NCBI GenBank assembly: GCA_023460855.1
Contig: JAEWOS010000007.1
Coordinates: 1 to 21,175, forward strand
Direction: 5' to 3'
Length of the DNA stretch: 21,175 nt
Origin: Bacteroidota bacterium
GTDB lineage: Bacteria; Bacteroidota; Bacteroidia; Flavobacteriales; Weeksellaceae
Shown here: piece by piece, positions 20,917 to 21,175 of the stretch
Position numbering within the stretch: the stretch's first letter is position 1
How the letters are laid out: every line of letters starts with the position of its first letter
The notes under the pieces: generated by a model
What the model was told of the DNA's origin: nothing
The model's input: the letters and a program-made list of their open reading frames with translations, nothing else
Databases searched by the model: none
Program-made: the position numbers and the translations under genes

Positions 20917-20981
20917 AATATTTGCGGATACTGCTAACTGAATTCTCACAGAATATATTCAACCCCGCCTTTTGCAAATAC
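20811..20981. repeat. 171-bp element with 18-bp terminal inverted repeats
   Basis: GTATTTGCGAAGGGCGGG (20811-20828) and CCCGCCTTTTGCAAATAC (20964-20981) are complementary except for two positions, which can pair as G-T. An internal hairpin (20870-20923) lies inside. The whole could fold into a long branched hairpin, as MITE-like or attC-like elements do. No gene lies within it. The upstream-module copy (19964) has lost the right-hand terminal arm. Confidence 0.65.
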
Positions 20982-21050
20982 CTCTTAAGTTTGCAATGGG
21001 AATAAAAATTAACATTTTACAGGATATAATTAATCAGTAATCAGAAAGAA

Positions 21051-21125
21051 AAAAGAGAGGAGTAAGGTTACCAAATACACAGAAGCTTCAGACTTCGTTA
21101 ACATTGATGATCCCCTCTCTTTTCT
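21051..21125. other. Inverted repeat, possible terminator or structured RNA
   Basis: AAAAGAGAGG (21051-21060) pairs with CCTCTCTTTT (21114-21123) around a 53-nt loop; on the minus strand the right arm leads into TTTTTTCTTTC. A 28-codon frame on the minus strand enters from the window edge (about 21174) and stops with TGA at 21088-21090 (ending KREGIINVNEV). It may be the end of a gene outside, with this structure as its terminator. Neither the gene nor an RNA family can be named. Confidence 0.35.
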
Positions 21126-21175
21126 GCTTTATACCGTATAGTTCTATGAGACCTGGATCTCGTTTCAAGTTGTTG

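Noticed and set aside
21047..21125. Riboswitch or 6S-like RNA
   Set aside because: The closing stem is suggestive but none of the conserved cores I know (TPP, SAM, cobalamin, 6S) can be found.

Overview
The window looks like chromosome of a member of Bacteroidota, most likely a Chryseobacterium/Kaistella-type flavobacterium (Weeksellaceae). The grounds are a C-terminal type IX secretion sorting domain, promoters of the TTTG-N19-TANNTTTG type, few Shine-Dalgarno sites, many short lipoproteins with an SC/AC lipobox, and an AT-leaning composition. The genus is an inference.

Layout. (1) 1-1166: 3' part of a secreted adhesin-like gene built from 219-bp Ig-like repeats, with an in-frame TGA in one repeat. 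It converges on an M23 peptidase lipoprotein (1261-2376, minus). (2) 2511-4384, plus: a two-gene operon, a membrane-anchored SRPBCC protein overlapping a zinc alcohol dehydrogenase. (3) 4385-7516: typA (minus), flanked on one side by a tandem array of copies of its own 3' end plus terminator, and on the other by about 690 bp of dispersed repeats. (4) 7517-9209, minus: DedA membrane protein followed by a catalase-like haem protein. (5) 9273-12993, minus: four exported proteins, three of them lipoproteins and one with an NADase-type glycan-binding (discoidin-like) domain; functions mostly unknown. (6) 13008-16331, minus: an atypical P-type ATPase, a GNAT acetyltransferase and a DUF4177 protein, tightly spaced and probably one operon reaching into the lipoprotein at 12142. 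(7) 16519-17290, minus: DUF2975 membrane protein plus XRE regulator, with a palindrome over the promoter. (8) 17459-19103, minus: a hypothetical protein, a VOC-family protein and a second GNAT. (9) 19301-20981: two successive parDE toxin-antitoxin modules, about 840 bp each. The genes have diverged but the flanks are about 95% identical, and both promoters carry the same type of operator.

The most unusual features are the typA 3'-end/terminator array (4646-5095) and the cassette-like parDE modules (19301-20981). The rest is ordinary flavobacterial housekeeping and envelope gene content. No rRNA, tRNA or CRISPR array was found. The last 190 bp hold inverted repeats and an open frame that leaves the window and could not be identified.
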